Assembly: GCA_003485825.1 (NCBI GenBank)
Contig: DNHN01000213.1
Coordinates: forward strand, 1 to 6,603
Direction of reading: 5' to 3'
DNA length: 6,603 nucleotides
Origin: Bacteroidota bacterium
GTDB lineage: Bacteria > Bacteroidota > Bacteroidia > NS11-12g > UBA9320
In this document: positions 1 through 6,386 of the stretch, piece by piece
Position numbering within the stretch: position 1 is the stretch's first letter
Layout: every line of letters begins with the position of its first letter
The notes under the pieces: model-generated
The model's input: the letters and a program-made list of their open reading frames with translations, nothing else
The model's database searches: none
What the model was told of the DNA's origin: nothing
Made by a program: the position numbers and the translations under genes

Positions 1-42
1 GTCAGTTGTAGGAGCGTCAGTTGTAGGAGCGTCAGTTGTTGG
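1..42 (-). repeat. 15-bp tandem repeat encoding TTDAP, cut by window edge
   Basis: Two identical 15-bp units (1-15 and 16-30) are followed by a third sharing its first nine bases (31-39) and then Pro codons. In coding order this reads PPPTTDAPTTDAPTTD (residues 1289-1304) and continues beyond the window. It is a second, distinct Pro/Thr linker in the same protein, with a different period from the 18-bp array. The units are identical at the DNA level, unlike the drifted 18-bp units, which suggests recent duplication. Confidence 0.85.
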
Positions 43-3000
43 CGGCGGCAAGCAAGCAGAGCAGTCTGGGAAGGCCTCACTCCAGTCATTTGTATTAGTA
101 GGTGCTCCACTAGCTACAACTTGATAGCAAGTACTGTCTCCAGCGAACTTAAACGACTCTCCATTAGTAAACAAAGTAACACTTCTCATTGTTACTGTCG
201 TTCCTCCTTCACATGGTTGAGCGTAGTAGTAATTATAAGATACAGGAGGAGCAGTTGTAATATTAGGAGGACATTCTTCTAGGTCTGTTTTGGAGACTAT
301 ACCTATATTTGATCCTGATGTTGTTGTTCCAGTAACAATGTATGTAGTAGGTCCACTTCCCTCCACTATATCTCCTACAGATAAAGATATTTCTTGAACC
401 TCTTGCTGTGTTCTAAATCCAGAAGCATCATCACTACATCTCCTTAATGAATAATAAGCAGATGAAGGTGCCTCTGTAGTGGTTATAGCCTCTGTAGTAG
501 TTATAGGTTGTGTTGTAGTTATGGGTTGTGTAGTAGTTACAGGCTGCGTAGTGGTTATGGGCTGCGTAGTAGTTATGGGCTGTGTAGTAGTTACAGGCTG
601 CGTAGTAGTTACAGGCTGTGTAGTAGTTATGGGCTGTGTAGTAGTTATAGGTTGTGTAGTAGTAGGCGCATATGTAACGCATTCATGGGTGTCTTCTATC
701 CACTCAATACTAGCGCAAGTGTATTGATCCTCTAACCACTGAATATTTTGCTGAGATATGTTTAAAACATATTGATCATTAAAAGGATCAAATGAAGAAA
801 CTACTTTTGCGTTTGGCTTAAGATTATCATTAAACCAGCTCCTCATACCGTAGTCAGATATTTTAAAAATACCACTACTATCACTAAGCTTTAAGACAGC
901 AGATCTTTTTTCGTCAGCAAAATAAACATCGCCCCTCCATTTAGTGGCTGAGTATATGTTTCCCGTTATACCATATTCCCCTTGATAAGGCACGTCCTGA
1001 CCTAAAACACTTTTACTCTGGCTTAGGTTTCCTGAACCATCAGCATTATACAGCACGCTTTTTTCAAATAAAACTTTTGAGACCCTATTGTTTTGAAGAA
1101 CAGTGAGGTCTCCATTTCTTGATACAACTTTGTTTATGTTGCCATAGTTAGCATCTAAATCCTTGTAGTTTAAAAGAGATAAATTAAACTCGTTTAAGGC
1201 ATTGAATGATGTCGTTGAGTCATAGGGACCGCTATAGGTTAAAGACGAAAACCTAACTACTTGCTTGTAGTTGTCACTAGGAACTAGTGGCTTAGAATCA
1301 AGAAGCATTTTGCTTTCATTGAAGGCATCAGAAATTTTTATCGACTCATAGCCATTATACCACCCAAAAGCATTAAAATAGTCTAGATTTACCAACGCAT
1401 TGGTTGTTCCGAAAACTTGATCAGTATCTCCTAGGTGATTTCCATTAGAGATGCTGTATGTTTTAGGTAGCTCATAAAAAACATCTGAGCTAGCGTTCTT
1501 GTAATCTGTCTCAAATATTATTGGGTTGTCAAGCTCTATTATCCTTAAGTCCGTATCTATTCTAACTGCGCTAGTACCAGTGTAATTACATTCAGATAAA
1601 ATACACATCCATAAATCACCACTAGACGCTATAGTTAAAGTCTCTTGGTTTGATGATATAGTACCTCTTCTAAATAAAATTTCCCCTGGATCTTTAGGGT
1701 GTGATACTTTAGAAAGAACATTGTCCTCCCAAAACCATTCCTCTAAATTTGCGTAATCAGAACTTGAAACAAATCTTTGATAAACATATCCGGTCAAATT
1801 ATCTACTTTATCATCAGATCTTGTATCATCATACTCTATGGTTATTATCGCACCTGCTTTTATGCCTTCAGAAGAAGATGTTTTTGCCTTAAAATTCATT
1901 ATGGCTTTTCTGCCATAATCATCAACGCTTCCTCCTCCATTCCATGTGGAAGCTCTTGTAGAGGACTTAGCGCTTATTATCCACCTATCATCTAATGTGT
2001 GCCCGGTAAATGAAGAAAAAGATATTGCTATTCCCTCTCCTAAAGAAGATGTTCCTGACATTGCTATTGGGGAACTCCAAGACGTAATCTTATTTTCTGC
2101 ACAATCAAGAGATCTCCACTTGTAAGTGTCAGTTGATCCAATCGAAGCAACTTTTACTTCAAATCTTTTATCCGTTGTTCCAGAATAAGAGCTTGAGGCC
2201 AGGTTAATATCGTTTATTCCCTCTCCATAAAAAACAGGAGATTCAATATAAGGTATATTATTTTGAAAGTTGTTTGGATTACTTGGACTCCTAAAAGCAT
2301 ATCCATCGTAATTAAACGTGTCTACCGATGTCTCATCTAGAGAAATTTCTTCAGTATCTAGTTTTATGTAGTTGCCAGACTCTTGAAGTGTATTGTCCGT
2401 CACATCTTCATCTAAAAAGTTTCTAGTCTTAGACTCTGCTTCTAATACCTTTACTTTTGTTGGTGTTCTTCTGACTCCTGAAGTGTCAGATTTCAAAAAC
2501 AAGAAGTCTCCTTCTTTTACTTTGTTTATATCTTCTCCTTCTATTTTTATATAAGCATAAACTCCTTCTGTATAAAAAACAACAGGAGATATTACGTCAT
2601 AATCGTTTCTGCTTTGTTTTATAAAAAATCTATATCCAGTAGCCCAATCAGGAGCTTGAGAAGATATTTCAACGCTTAAACTGTTATTCTTGTCGCACTT
2701 GTTTATAGGTATATGAACATCATTACCCTCACTTGTAAGCGGTGTAGTCATTCTACCTTTTCCGTCTAAGTAAGCCAAAGCCACTTCATAGTCCATGTTA
2801 GACTTAACGGTTTTGTGTGGAGTTCCAGACAATCCACTAAATGAAGAGTACGTTGTTGTGATTGATGGCTTTATCTTGCTTCCATCGTTAGATATGTTAT
2901 AGCTTTCTGTATAGTTTCCAAACACAACTCTATTGCCTATAACATCTATAGCCTTAGCCTTCAAAGGAACATTGTCATACAGCCTCAATAGCTGATCGTT

Positions 3001-3912
3001 GCTTATTGCTTTGTATATTTTATTATTTGTGAAAGAAAAAGTCTGATCAGAGTTATCGCTCCACCCTTTTATTGCTTTGTCCATGGACTCAACTATATAG
3101 GCGGTTGGGACACCTGATTCTTTAACTATTATTTCTACTTCTTTTACGTTTTTGCTTCCAGTGTTGAATGTTAGATTTACCTTATTGTATTCATTCAACA
3201 TGGATTTATTAGTTCCAGAGTTGTAGTCATACCTAAAATCCTTAGCCATAAAAGCAAAATCAGAGAAAGGTGACAACGCACTTATTTCTCCATGCTCATA
3301 TATGTATCTATAAGCAAAAGATAAAAACTTATCTTCTATATTATTTTCTTCACTATCATCTGTTTTCTCAAGCTGTATAGATGGAGCTGTTAAAGGAGAG
3401 TTCTTAATTAAAGAAATGTCCTCCAAAGAAAAATTACTATCCTGTAATAACTTAGCGGATTCTATTTCAATGTACTTAGGTTCACTAACATTATCTGTTA
3501 TGAATAAAAATCTCTTTCCGTTTTCAGCATCATTTATTATAGCCATATCCACAAACAGCGCCAAGTTGAATCCAAGGACATTTTCAGTTCTTGTGTCAGA
3601 TAAAACTATGGATGCGTAACCAGAATCTTTAGAGAACTCACAAATATAAGACCCTGAATCAGAAGAAACAGCCCAATATATTTTGTCAGCCCCATCATCC
3701 TCTATAACTCCAATGCATTTTGCGTTAGCGCCAAGAGATAGACTAGTCATTTGGGTGCTTGACAAGGAATTTTCTATAGAACCTACATCGGAACCATTTG
3801 AATTTGACACCTTAACATTTAACGCATCTCTATATTCTCCTTTAGGTACAAGTCTCTCATCAAGATCCTTGTTCATCTTTCCAGATGTAAATAAGTTCTT
3901 TAGTTTCCCCAT
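1..3912 (-). CDS. Giant phage virion protein (tail hub/'stabilization' family) with repeat-rich distal region; C-terminus outside window
   Basis: The frame is open from the ATG at 3912 to base 1: I read all 1304 codons and found no stop. The start overlaps the preceding stop as TAATG. The N-terminus carries KMNKDLDERLVP and GEYRDALNV (residues 12-33). DKIYWAV follows near 76-82, a YRYIYEHGEISALSPFS stretch near 201-217, RLYDNVPLKAKA then GNRVVFGNY near 310-334, TYSGPYDS near 892-899, a YGITGN...YFADEKRSAV stretch at about 980-1006, GMRSWF at 1022-1027 and FDPFNDQYVLNIS at 1041-1053. I recall these signatures from a large structural protein family of marine uncultured phages and crAss-like/flavophages, often labelled stabilization or P22 gp10-like tail protein; the fold (probably beta-rich, perhaps propeller-like) is inferred. 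From about 1060 the protein changes character: Cys1066 and Cys1078, eleven Thr-rich hexapeptides (1084-1149), two Cys modules, and a Pro/Thr tail. No catalytic motif was recognised. Role: virion neck/tail, probably an exposed appendage. Family call fairly sure; exact position in the virion uncertain. Confidence 0.82.
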   Translation of the reverse strand, partial: MGKLKNLFTSGKMNKDLDERLVPKGEYRDALNVKVSNSNGSDVGSIENSLSSTQMTSLSLGANAKCIGVIEDDGADKIYWAVSSDSGSYICEFSKDSGYASIVLSDTRTENVLGFNLALFVDMAIINDAENGKRFLFITDNVSEPKYIEIESAKLLQDSNFSLEDISLIKNSPLTAPSIQLEKTDDSEENNIEDKFLSFAYRYIYEHGEISALSPFSDFAFMAKDFRYDYNSGTNKSMLNEYNKVNLTFNTGSKNVKEVEIIVKESGVPTAYIVESMDKAIKGWSDNSDQTFSFTNNKIYKAISNDQLLRLYDNVPLKAKAIDVIGNRVVFGNYTESYNISNDGSKIKPSITTTYSSFSGLSGTPHKTVKSNMDYEVALAYLDGKGRMTTPLTSEGNDVHIPINKCDKNNSLSVEISSQAPDWATGYRFFIKQSRNDYDVISPVVFYTEGVYAYIKIEGEDINKVKEGDFLFLKSDTSGVRRTPTKVKVLEAESKTRNFLDEDVTDNTLQESGNYIKLDTEEISLDETSVDTFNYDGYAFRSPSNPNNFQNNIPYIESPVFYGEGINDINLASSSYSGTTDKRFEVKVASIGSTDTYKWRSLDCAENKITSWSSPIAMSGTSSLGEGIAISFSSFTGHTLDDRWIISAKSSTRASTWNGGGSVDDYGRKAIMNFKAKTSSSEGIKAGAIITIEYDDTRSDDKVDNLTGYVYQRFVSSSDYANLEEWFWEDNVLSKVSHPKDPGEILFRRGTISSNQETLTIASSGDLWMCILSECNYTGTSAVRIDTDLRIIELDNPIIFETDYKNASSDVFYELPKTYSISNGNHLGDTDQVFGTTNALVNLDYFNAFGWYNGYESIKISDAFNESKMLLDSKPLVPSDNYKQVVRFSSLTYSGPYDSTTSFNALNEFNLSLLNYKDLDANYGNINKVVSRNGDLTVLQNNRVSKVLFEKSVLYNADGSGNLSQSKSVLGQDVPYQGEYGITGNIYSATKWRGDVYFADEKRSAVLKLSDSSGIFKISDYGMRSWFNDNLKPNAKVVSSFDPFNDQYVLNISQQNIQWLEDQYTCASIEWIEDTHECVTYAPTTTQPITTTQPITTTQPVTTTQPVTTTQPITTTQPITTTQPVTTTQPITTTQPITTTEAITTTEAPSSAYYSLRRCSDDASGFRTQQEVQEISLSVGDIVEGSGPTTYIVTGTTTSGSNIGIVSKTDLEECPPNITTAPPVSYNYYYAQPCEGGTTVTMRSVTLFTNGESFKFAGDSTCYQVVASGAPTNTNDWSEAFPDCSACLPPPTTDAPTTDAPTTD
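49..456 (-). other. Two divergent Cys-containing modules at the distal end of the giant protein
   Basis: Module A spans about residues 1153-1216. It starts YYSLRRC, has SLSVGDIVEG and TTYIVTG in the middle, and ends DLEECPP. Module B spans about 1226-1288. It starts YYYAQPC, has FKFAGDSTCYQVV in the middle, and ends DCSACLPPP. Both open with consecutive tyrosines and a Cys, carry a G-D turn before a Y-x-V strand, and close with an acidic Cys motif, so they look like diverged copies of one small domain of about 60 residues. They are separated by a short linker (NITTAPPVS) and followed by Pro/Thr repeats. Cys residues sit at 1159, 1214, 1234, 1262, 1284 and 1287. I infer bead-like binding or spacer domains on a flexible string; no characterised domain name can be supported from sequence alone. 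Confidence 0.55.
466..663 (-). repeat. 11 tandem 18-bp units encoding Thr-rich hexapeptides
   Basis: Eleven perfectly phased 18-bp units lie inside the giant ORF (residues 1084-1149). In coding order the sixth residues are I, I, V, V, I, I, V, I, I, I, P. The first nine units are TTTQPI or TTTQPV and the last two are TTTEAI and TTTEAP. Units differ mainly at third codon positions (ACT/ACC, ACA/ACG, CAA/CAG, CCT/CCC) and in an ATA/GTA swap, so the peptide is conserved while the DNA has drifted. The composition (half Thr, Pro in nearly every unit, no Cys, no aromatics) suggests an extended, flexible stalk between the core and the distal Cys modules. Tandem DNA of this kind can change length by slippage or unequal recombination without breaking the frame. 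Confidence 0.95.
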
Positions 3913-3914
3913 TA
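3910..3914 (-). promoter_or_regulatory. TAATG stop-start overlap (translational coupling)
   Basis: The TAA stop of the 286-residue gene (3914-3912) and the ATG of the giant ORF (3912-3910) share one base. Nothing resembling AGGAGG lies just upstream (GTGGATTAAATAATG), so ribosomes probably reinitiate after finishing the upstream gene, tying output of the two proteins together. Confidence 0.6.
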
Positions 3915-4772
3915 TTTAATCCACTTGTTTCTACCCCTAAGCGCTTGAATCATATCCATTGGATGAATGTCCATCATTCTTATTTTAGTGTTCTTAAGAG
4001 CAGCAAACGCCTGTCTTCTAACTCTATTTACGATGTACTCTTGAACACCAAACTTGTTCTTTAGCACTTCGTGTAATATGTATTTATAAAGGTAATCTTC
4101 TGCTTGTTTGTGTACTTTTAATTCTCCTTCAGCTGTGTTGGATAATCCATCTGATATGAACTCAAGTATAATAAGTTTTCCGGCACAATCAGAACTAAAT
4201 CTAATAACACCTAAAGTTTTATTTATATTGTAAGTTCCATTTACTGTTGCGTTAGCTGGATCTAAACCAAATCTACCACCGAAAGCAAAGTTGTATGCAG
4301 AGTCATTAAGAGTATCCTGAGTCTCAGATGCCTGCATATTCCTAATATCCATAAGCGGAGTACCACTTAAAGCATCTCCAGCTTCTGAAAACAATATGTT
4401 CCCTTGATCATCTTGCAAGTATGCATTGTCAACACTTGTTGTGTAGTTTCCGTTAACCATTGGATGAAGTTTTCCTTCTCCATCAGCCCATGAAACCCTA
4501 ACCATTCTTACATAATCCCTAGGAAGCGTTATCTGCAAAGTATCCGGCATTTCTAACTCCAAGCCTCTTATTTCATTTAAAGCGTCGTAGTGAAGCTCCT
4601 GCAATCCTCTTTTAGCGTGGAATACAACATCAAATCTAGACATGCTATTAATAAGTTTATCATCGCCTACATTAAACAACATAAAGTTATTTATAATGTC
4701 AGACATCATAACATACTGGTCCTCTCCCCAGTTAGATGAATTTTGATAGTATTGTTGATCTGTTGTAGCCAT
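3912..4772 (-). CDS. Putative head-to-tail connector / tail accessory protein, 286 aa
   Basis: ATG at 4772 follows the previous stop by three bases, and the TAA stop shares its last base with the next ATG. The N-terminal third has SDIINNFMLFNVGDDKLI (24-41) then a helix with FHAKRGLQELHYDALNEIR (51-69), followed by LEMPDTLQITLPRDYVRMVRV (73-93). I recognise this combination from structural proteins encoded just before the giant tail protein in marine uncultured phages; the family is usually thought to be a neck or P22 gp4-like accessory factor. Residues about 100-185 are richer in Gly, Asn and Asp and look like a variable beta-rich insertion. The C-terminal part (about 215-286) is helical and basic, with RVRRQAFAALKNTKIRMMD and a terminal RGRNKWIK, suiting a contact with DNA or the portal. 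No signal peptide or membrane segment is visible. The family call is reasonable; the connector role is inferred from gene order. Confidence 0.7.
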   Translation of the reverse strand: MATTDQQYYQNSSNWGEDQYVMMSDIINNFMLFNVGDDKLINSMSRFDVVFHAKRGLQELHYDALNEIRGLELEMPDTLQITLPRDYVRMVRVSWADGEGKLHPMVNGNYTTSVDNAYLQDDQGNILFSEAGDALSGTPLMDIRNMQASETQDTLNDSAYNFAFGGRFGLDPANATVNGTYNINKTLGVIRFSSDCAGKLIILEFISDGLSNTAEGELKVHKQAEDYLYKYILHEVLKNKFGVQEYIVNRVRRQAFAALKNTKIRMMDIHPMDMIQALRGRNKWIK

Positions 4773-4775
4773 CTG

Positions 4776-5465
4776 TTATGAATTTTCTTTTTGGAATTCA
4801 GCTGTATCTAAGCCAATAGCTGCCTGAGTTATTTCTGGCTCTCTTATCGTAAGTCCAGCTAATTTAAGTATTTCTAAAACTAAGTTTGGCTCGTCTTCTG
4901 GAGCTAACTCAAAGTCTTGATAATCACCTGCACTTGGATTAAATATTGGATTGTCAGCAATCATGTTGTAAGTCCACTTGGGGTCTTTAGGATTCCTAAC
5001 ATAAACCAAAGTCATATCATCAGCCAATGTATCTGGCTTAATGTAGTAGTAATCATTCTTATCTACATAAATAGGGAAGTTAGCTGAAGGAGCGGTTAAG
5101 TTAGAGCTATATAAATACATCTCTTTGCTTTTTGGAACCATATCAAGCTCTTTGCTTCCATATCTCAACGATACAGGCTGATACATATCGCTAGGCTTTA
5201 TGTAATAACCAGAGGTCTGCGCTATGTCAGATTCTACTGTAAATTTTTCTATGTTAGATCTAAGAGCTGATAGTCTATCTCCATAGTCTAGACTCAATCT
5301 TCTTGCGTTCTTTAAGGCAACTAGTTTAGAGTACTCGCTAAAGTACTGGTCAAAAATCAACTGTTGAGCGTGCTTAGCATATAAGTTAAACTGCTCAGGT
5401 GTTAAATACCCCCTATTCTCTTTATTGAGAGCAGTAAGCACAGTATTTCTAACGTGGTTTATCAT
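4776..5465 (-). CDS. Putative phage head/neck structural protein, 229 aa
   Basis: I chose the ATG at 5465, giving MINHVRNTVLTALNKENRGY. An in-frame TTG at 5492 would add nine residues, but it lies against the U-tract of the terminator and encodes a poor N-terminus. The protein has an N-terminal helical region (about 1-80) with LTPEQFNLYAKHAQQLIFDQYF (21-42). A beta-rich middle follows with LYSSNLTAPSANFPIYVD (118-135) and LVYVRNPKDPKWTYNM (153-168). The C-terminus has SAGDYQDFELAPEDEPNLVLEILKLAGLTIREPE (178-211). I recall this set, especially the Asn-Leu-Thr-Ala-Pro and Pro-Lys-x-Pro-Lys-Trp-Thr-Tyr motifs and the Asp-Tyr-Gln-Asp-Phe-Glu-Leu end, from structural proteins of flavophages and marine uncultured phages. 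Only three bases separate its stop from the next gene. Its position between capsid and connector genes suggests a neck, ring or adaptor component; the precise role is not shown. Confidence 0.7.
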   Translation of the reverse strand: MINHVRNTVLTALNKENRGYLTPEQFNLYAKHAQQLIFDQYFSEYSKLVALKNARRLSLDYGDRLSALRSNIEKFTVESDIAQTSGYYIKPSDMYQPVSLRYGSKELDMVPKSKEMYLYSSNLTAPSANFPIYVDKNDYYYIKPDTLADDMTLVYVRNPKDPKWTYNMIADNPIFNPSAGDYQDFELAPEDEPNLVLEILKLAGLTIREPEITQAAIGLDTAEFQKENS

Positions 5466-5490
5466 GTGAAAATCTTTGATACAAAAATAC

Positions 5491-5521
5491 AAAAAAAAAG
5501 GGAAGACTATTTAGTCCTCCC
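5491..5521 (-). terminator. Strong Rho-independent terminator
   Basis: On the minus strand a 9-bp stem (GGGAGGACT / AGTCTTCCC, one G-U pair) closes a 4-base loop (AAAT) and is followed at once by nine T residues (5499-5491). It begins 28 bases after the stop of the 252-residue gene. On the plus strand the matching tract is only three T, so it should act mainly on leftward transcription. Only 25 bases separate the U-tract from the next ATG at 5465, so a full promoter for the downstream genes would not fit after it. Confidence 0.9.
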
Positions 5522-5531
5522 CTTTCATATA

Positions 5532-5553
5532 GTAGCATCGGTGGGAACGCTAC
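5532..5553 (-). other. Small inverted repeat overlapping a stop codon
   Basis: Minus-strand GTAGCG pairs with TGCTAC (one G-U pair) across a 10-base spacer, and the left arm contains the TAG stop of the 252-residue gene. It sits just ahead of the stronger terminator hairpin and could form a second small RNA hairpin. With only six pairs it may be chance. Confidence 0.25.
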
Positions 5554-6308
5554 AGTTTATTGGTAAGTGACTGAAGAACATCAAGTCCCTCATCAGTTTT
5601 AAAGTATACTGCTAGTGCAGAGAAAACATTCTCACCATAAGGTACGGTAATTATTTTAGTCTTCTTAGCGTCATTCCAGCATACAGTTCTGTTGTCGTCT
5701 TTGATAAAAATCAATCCCATTTCGTTAGCTCTAACAGCTACGTTTCTAAGCTTGATGTTCTCATCATTTGTAAGACTTAAAAACTCAGTTGGGTTTTTTC
5801 TTGCATATAAAAGCATATCTCTTCGAATCTCATTAGATGCCATATCAGATACTCTGGACCTAAGAACCACTCTTGCGATAGCTTCAAGGTCTTCTATTTG
5901 CATTTCTTTAGCGGCATTCATTGCCTCTAGTTCTGCTTCAACATTATCTATCTCTGTTTGAGCTGATTTATCTGCATCAAACTCTAAATACATCTTGTCC
6001 CTGTCTGGGTGGTATAAAGATAAAAACTGTTGTAGTAATACGTTTTCTTTGTTAACGATAAGCTTACCGTCTCTAAAGATAATTGCTGGAAGCGTAACAT
6101 CTCCGTATTGCTCATCTTCAAACACAGAAGTTTGATTGGTAGCGTACCTAAGAGATCTGTTCATTGTTCCGTCAAAATATTGCAAGGGTTTATTTAGGTG
6201 GTGTCTAGAACGTAAGATGTAGTTCACGGGTGTTGCACCTCCTTTTAAGACATAGATTCTGTCTTTAACCTCCCACTTAGGGGCGGCTGTTGTTTTTTTT
6301 GTAGCCAT
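5550..6308 (-). CDS. Conserved phage capsid-neighbour protein of unknown function, 252 aa
   Basis: ATG at 6308 gives MATKKTTAAPKWEVKDRIY and a TAG stop ends the gene. The N-terminal part (about 11-110) is beta-rich, with WEVKDRIYVLKG (12-23), LRYATNQTSVFEDEQYGDV (53-71) and FLSLYHPDRDKMYLEFD (95-111). Residues about 112-165 are an acidic, Ala/Glu-rich helix that could form a coiled coil. The C-terminal third has LLYARKNPTEFLSLTNDENIK (166-186), an NVAVRANEMGLIFIKDDNRTVCW stretch (189-211) and SALAVYFKTDEGLDVLQSL (230-248), which could be a compact helix-strand domain of winged-helix type; that fold is a guess. I recall homologues next to the capsid gene in many marine phage genomes, always without a known function. 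A head-associated role (decoration, scaffold-like or head completion) is inferred from position. It is isolated between two terminators, unlike its neighbours. No protease or nuclease motif is visible. Confidence 0.75.
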   Translation of the reverse strand: MATKKTTAAPKWEVKDRIYVLKGGATPVNYILRSRHHLNKPLQYFDGTMNRSLRYATNQTSVFEDEQYGDVTLPAIIFRDGKLIVNKENVLLQQFLSLYHPDRDKMYLEFDADKSAQTEIDNVEAELEAMNAAKEMQIEDLEAIARVVLRSRVSDMASNEIRRDMLLYARKNPTEFLSLTNDENIKLRNVAVRANEMGLIFIKDDNRTVCWNDAKKTKIITVPYGENVFSALAVYFKTDEGLDVLQSLTNKL

Positions 6309-6331
6309 TATAATTAAAATTAAATTAGATT

Positions 6332-6379
6332 AAAAAAAGTAAGAGTTACCCCCGTTGCTATAACGAGGGTAATTCCTAC
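6332..6379 (-). terminator. Rho-independent terminator after the capsid gene
   Basis: On the minus strand an 11-bp stem (TTACCCTCGTT / AACGGGGGTAA, one G-U pair) closes a 5-base loop. After one A-C mismatch it extends by six more pairs (GTAGGA / TCTTAC), and the stem then abuts seven T residues (6338-6332). The hairpin begins seven bases after the capsid stop codon. Only 23 AT-rich bases remain before the next ATG at 6308, so downstream genes probably depend on readthrough from the capsid transcript or on RNA processing rather than on a promoter in the gap. Confidence 0.87.
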
Positions 6380-6386
6380 AGTAATG

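Noticed and set aside
1..456. Diversity-generating retroelement target at the end of the tail protein
   Set aside because: No reverse transcriptase, no template repeat and no adenine-substituted duplicate were seen. The true C-terminus is outside the window, so this cannot be assessed further.
466..663. Short regular repeats considered as a CRISPR array
   Set aside because: The units are contiguous 18-bp codon-phased repeats with no unique spacers and lie inside a coding frame.
1..663. Thr-rich linkers as sites for the Bacteroidetes O-glycosylation motif (Asp-Ser/Thr-hydrophobic)
   Set aside because: In the repeats Asp is followed by Ala (TTDAP) or is absent (TTTQP), so the motif is not formed there.
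434..735. Open frames of about 75-82 codons on both strands over the hexapeptide repeat
   Set aside because: A tandem repeat whose period is a multiple of three stays open in several frames at once. These translate to low-complexity Tyr/Asn/His or Val/Gly/Cys strings and overlap the well-supported giant ORF.
1777..1995. Plus-strand open frame inside the giant ORF
   Set aside because: It is antisense to a continuous long coding frame, has no recognisable protein features and has no start context of its own.
3416..3919. Two plus-strand open frames (3416-3619, 3683-3919)
   Set aside because: Both lie antisense to the start of the giant ORF, whose motifs there match a known family. The peptides look like reverse-strand shadows rich in Ser, Leu and Phe.
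5482..5489. Minus-strand TATTTTTG, a match to the Bacteroidetes -7 box TAnnTTTG
   Set aside because: It lies beside the U-tract of the terminator, where T-rich matches arise by chance. The terminator hairpin occupies the place where a -33 TTTG element would be expected.
5466..5492. TTG at 5492 as the start of the 229-residue gene
   Set aside because: The codon abuts the T-run of a strong terminator. The ATG at 5465 is a standard start and gives the N-terminus I recall for the family.
5692..5961. Plus-strand open frame of 89 codons opposite the 252-residue gene
   Set aside because: It is antisense to a conserved-looking protein and its Ser/Ile/Leu-rich content mirrors the Glu/Asp/Ala-rich helix on the coding strand.
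6304..6311. Minus-strand TATAAT next to the start of the 252-residue gene
   Set aside because: It overlaps the ATG itself, so a transcript from it would begin inside the gene. It is explained by the AT-rich leader.
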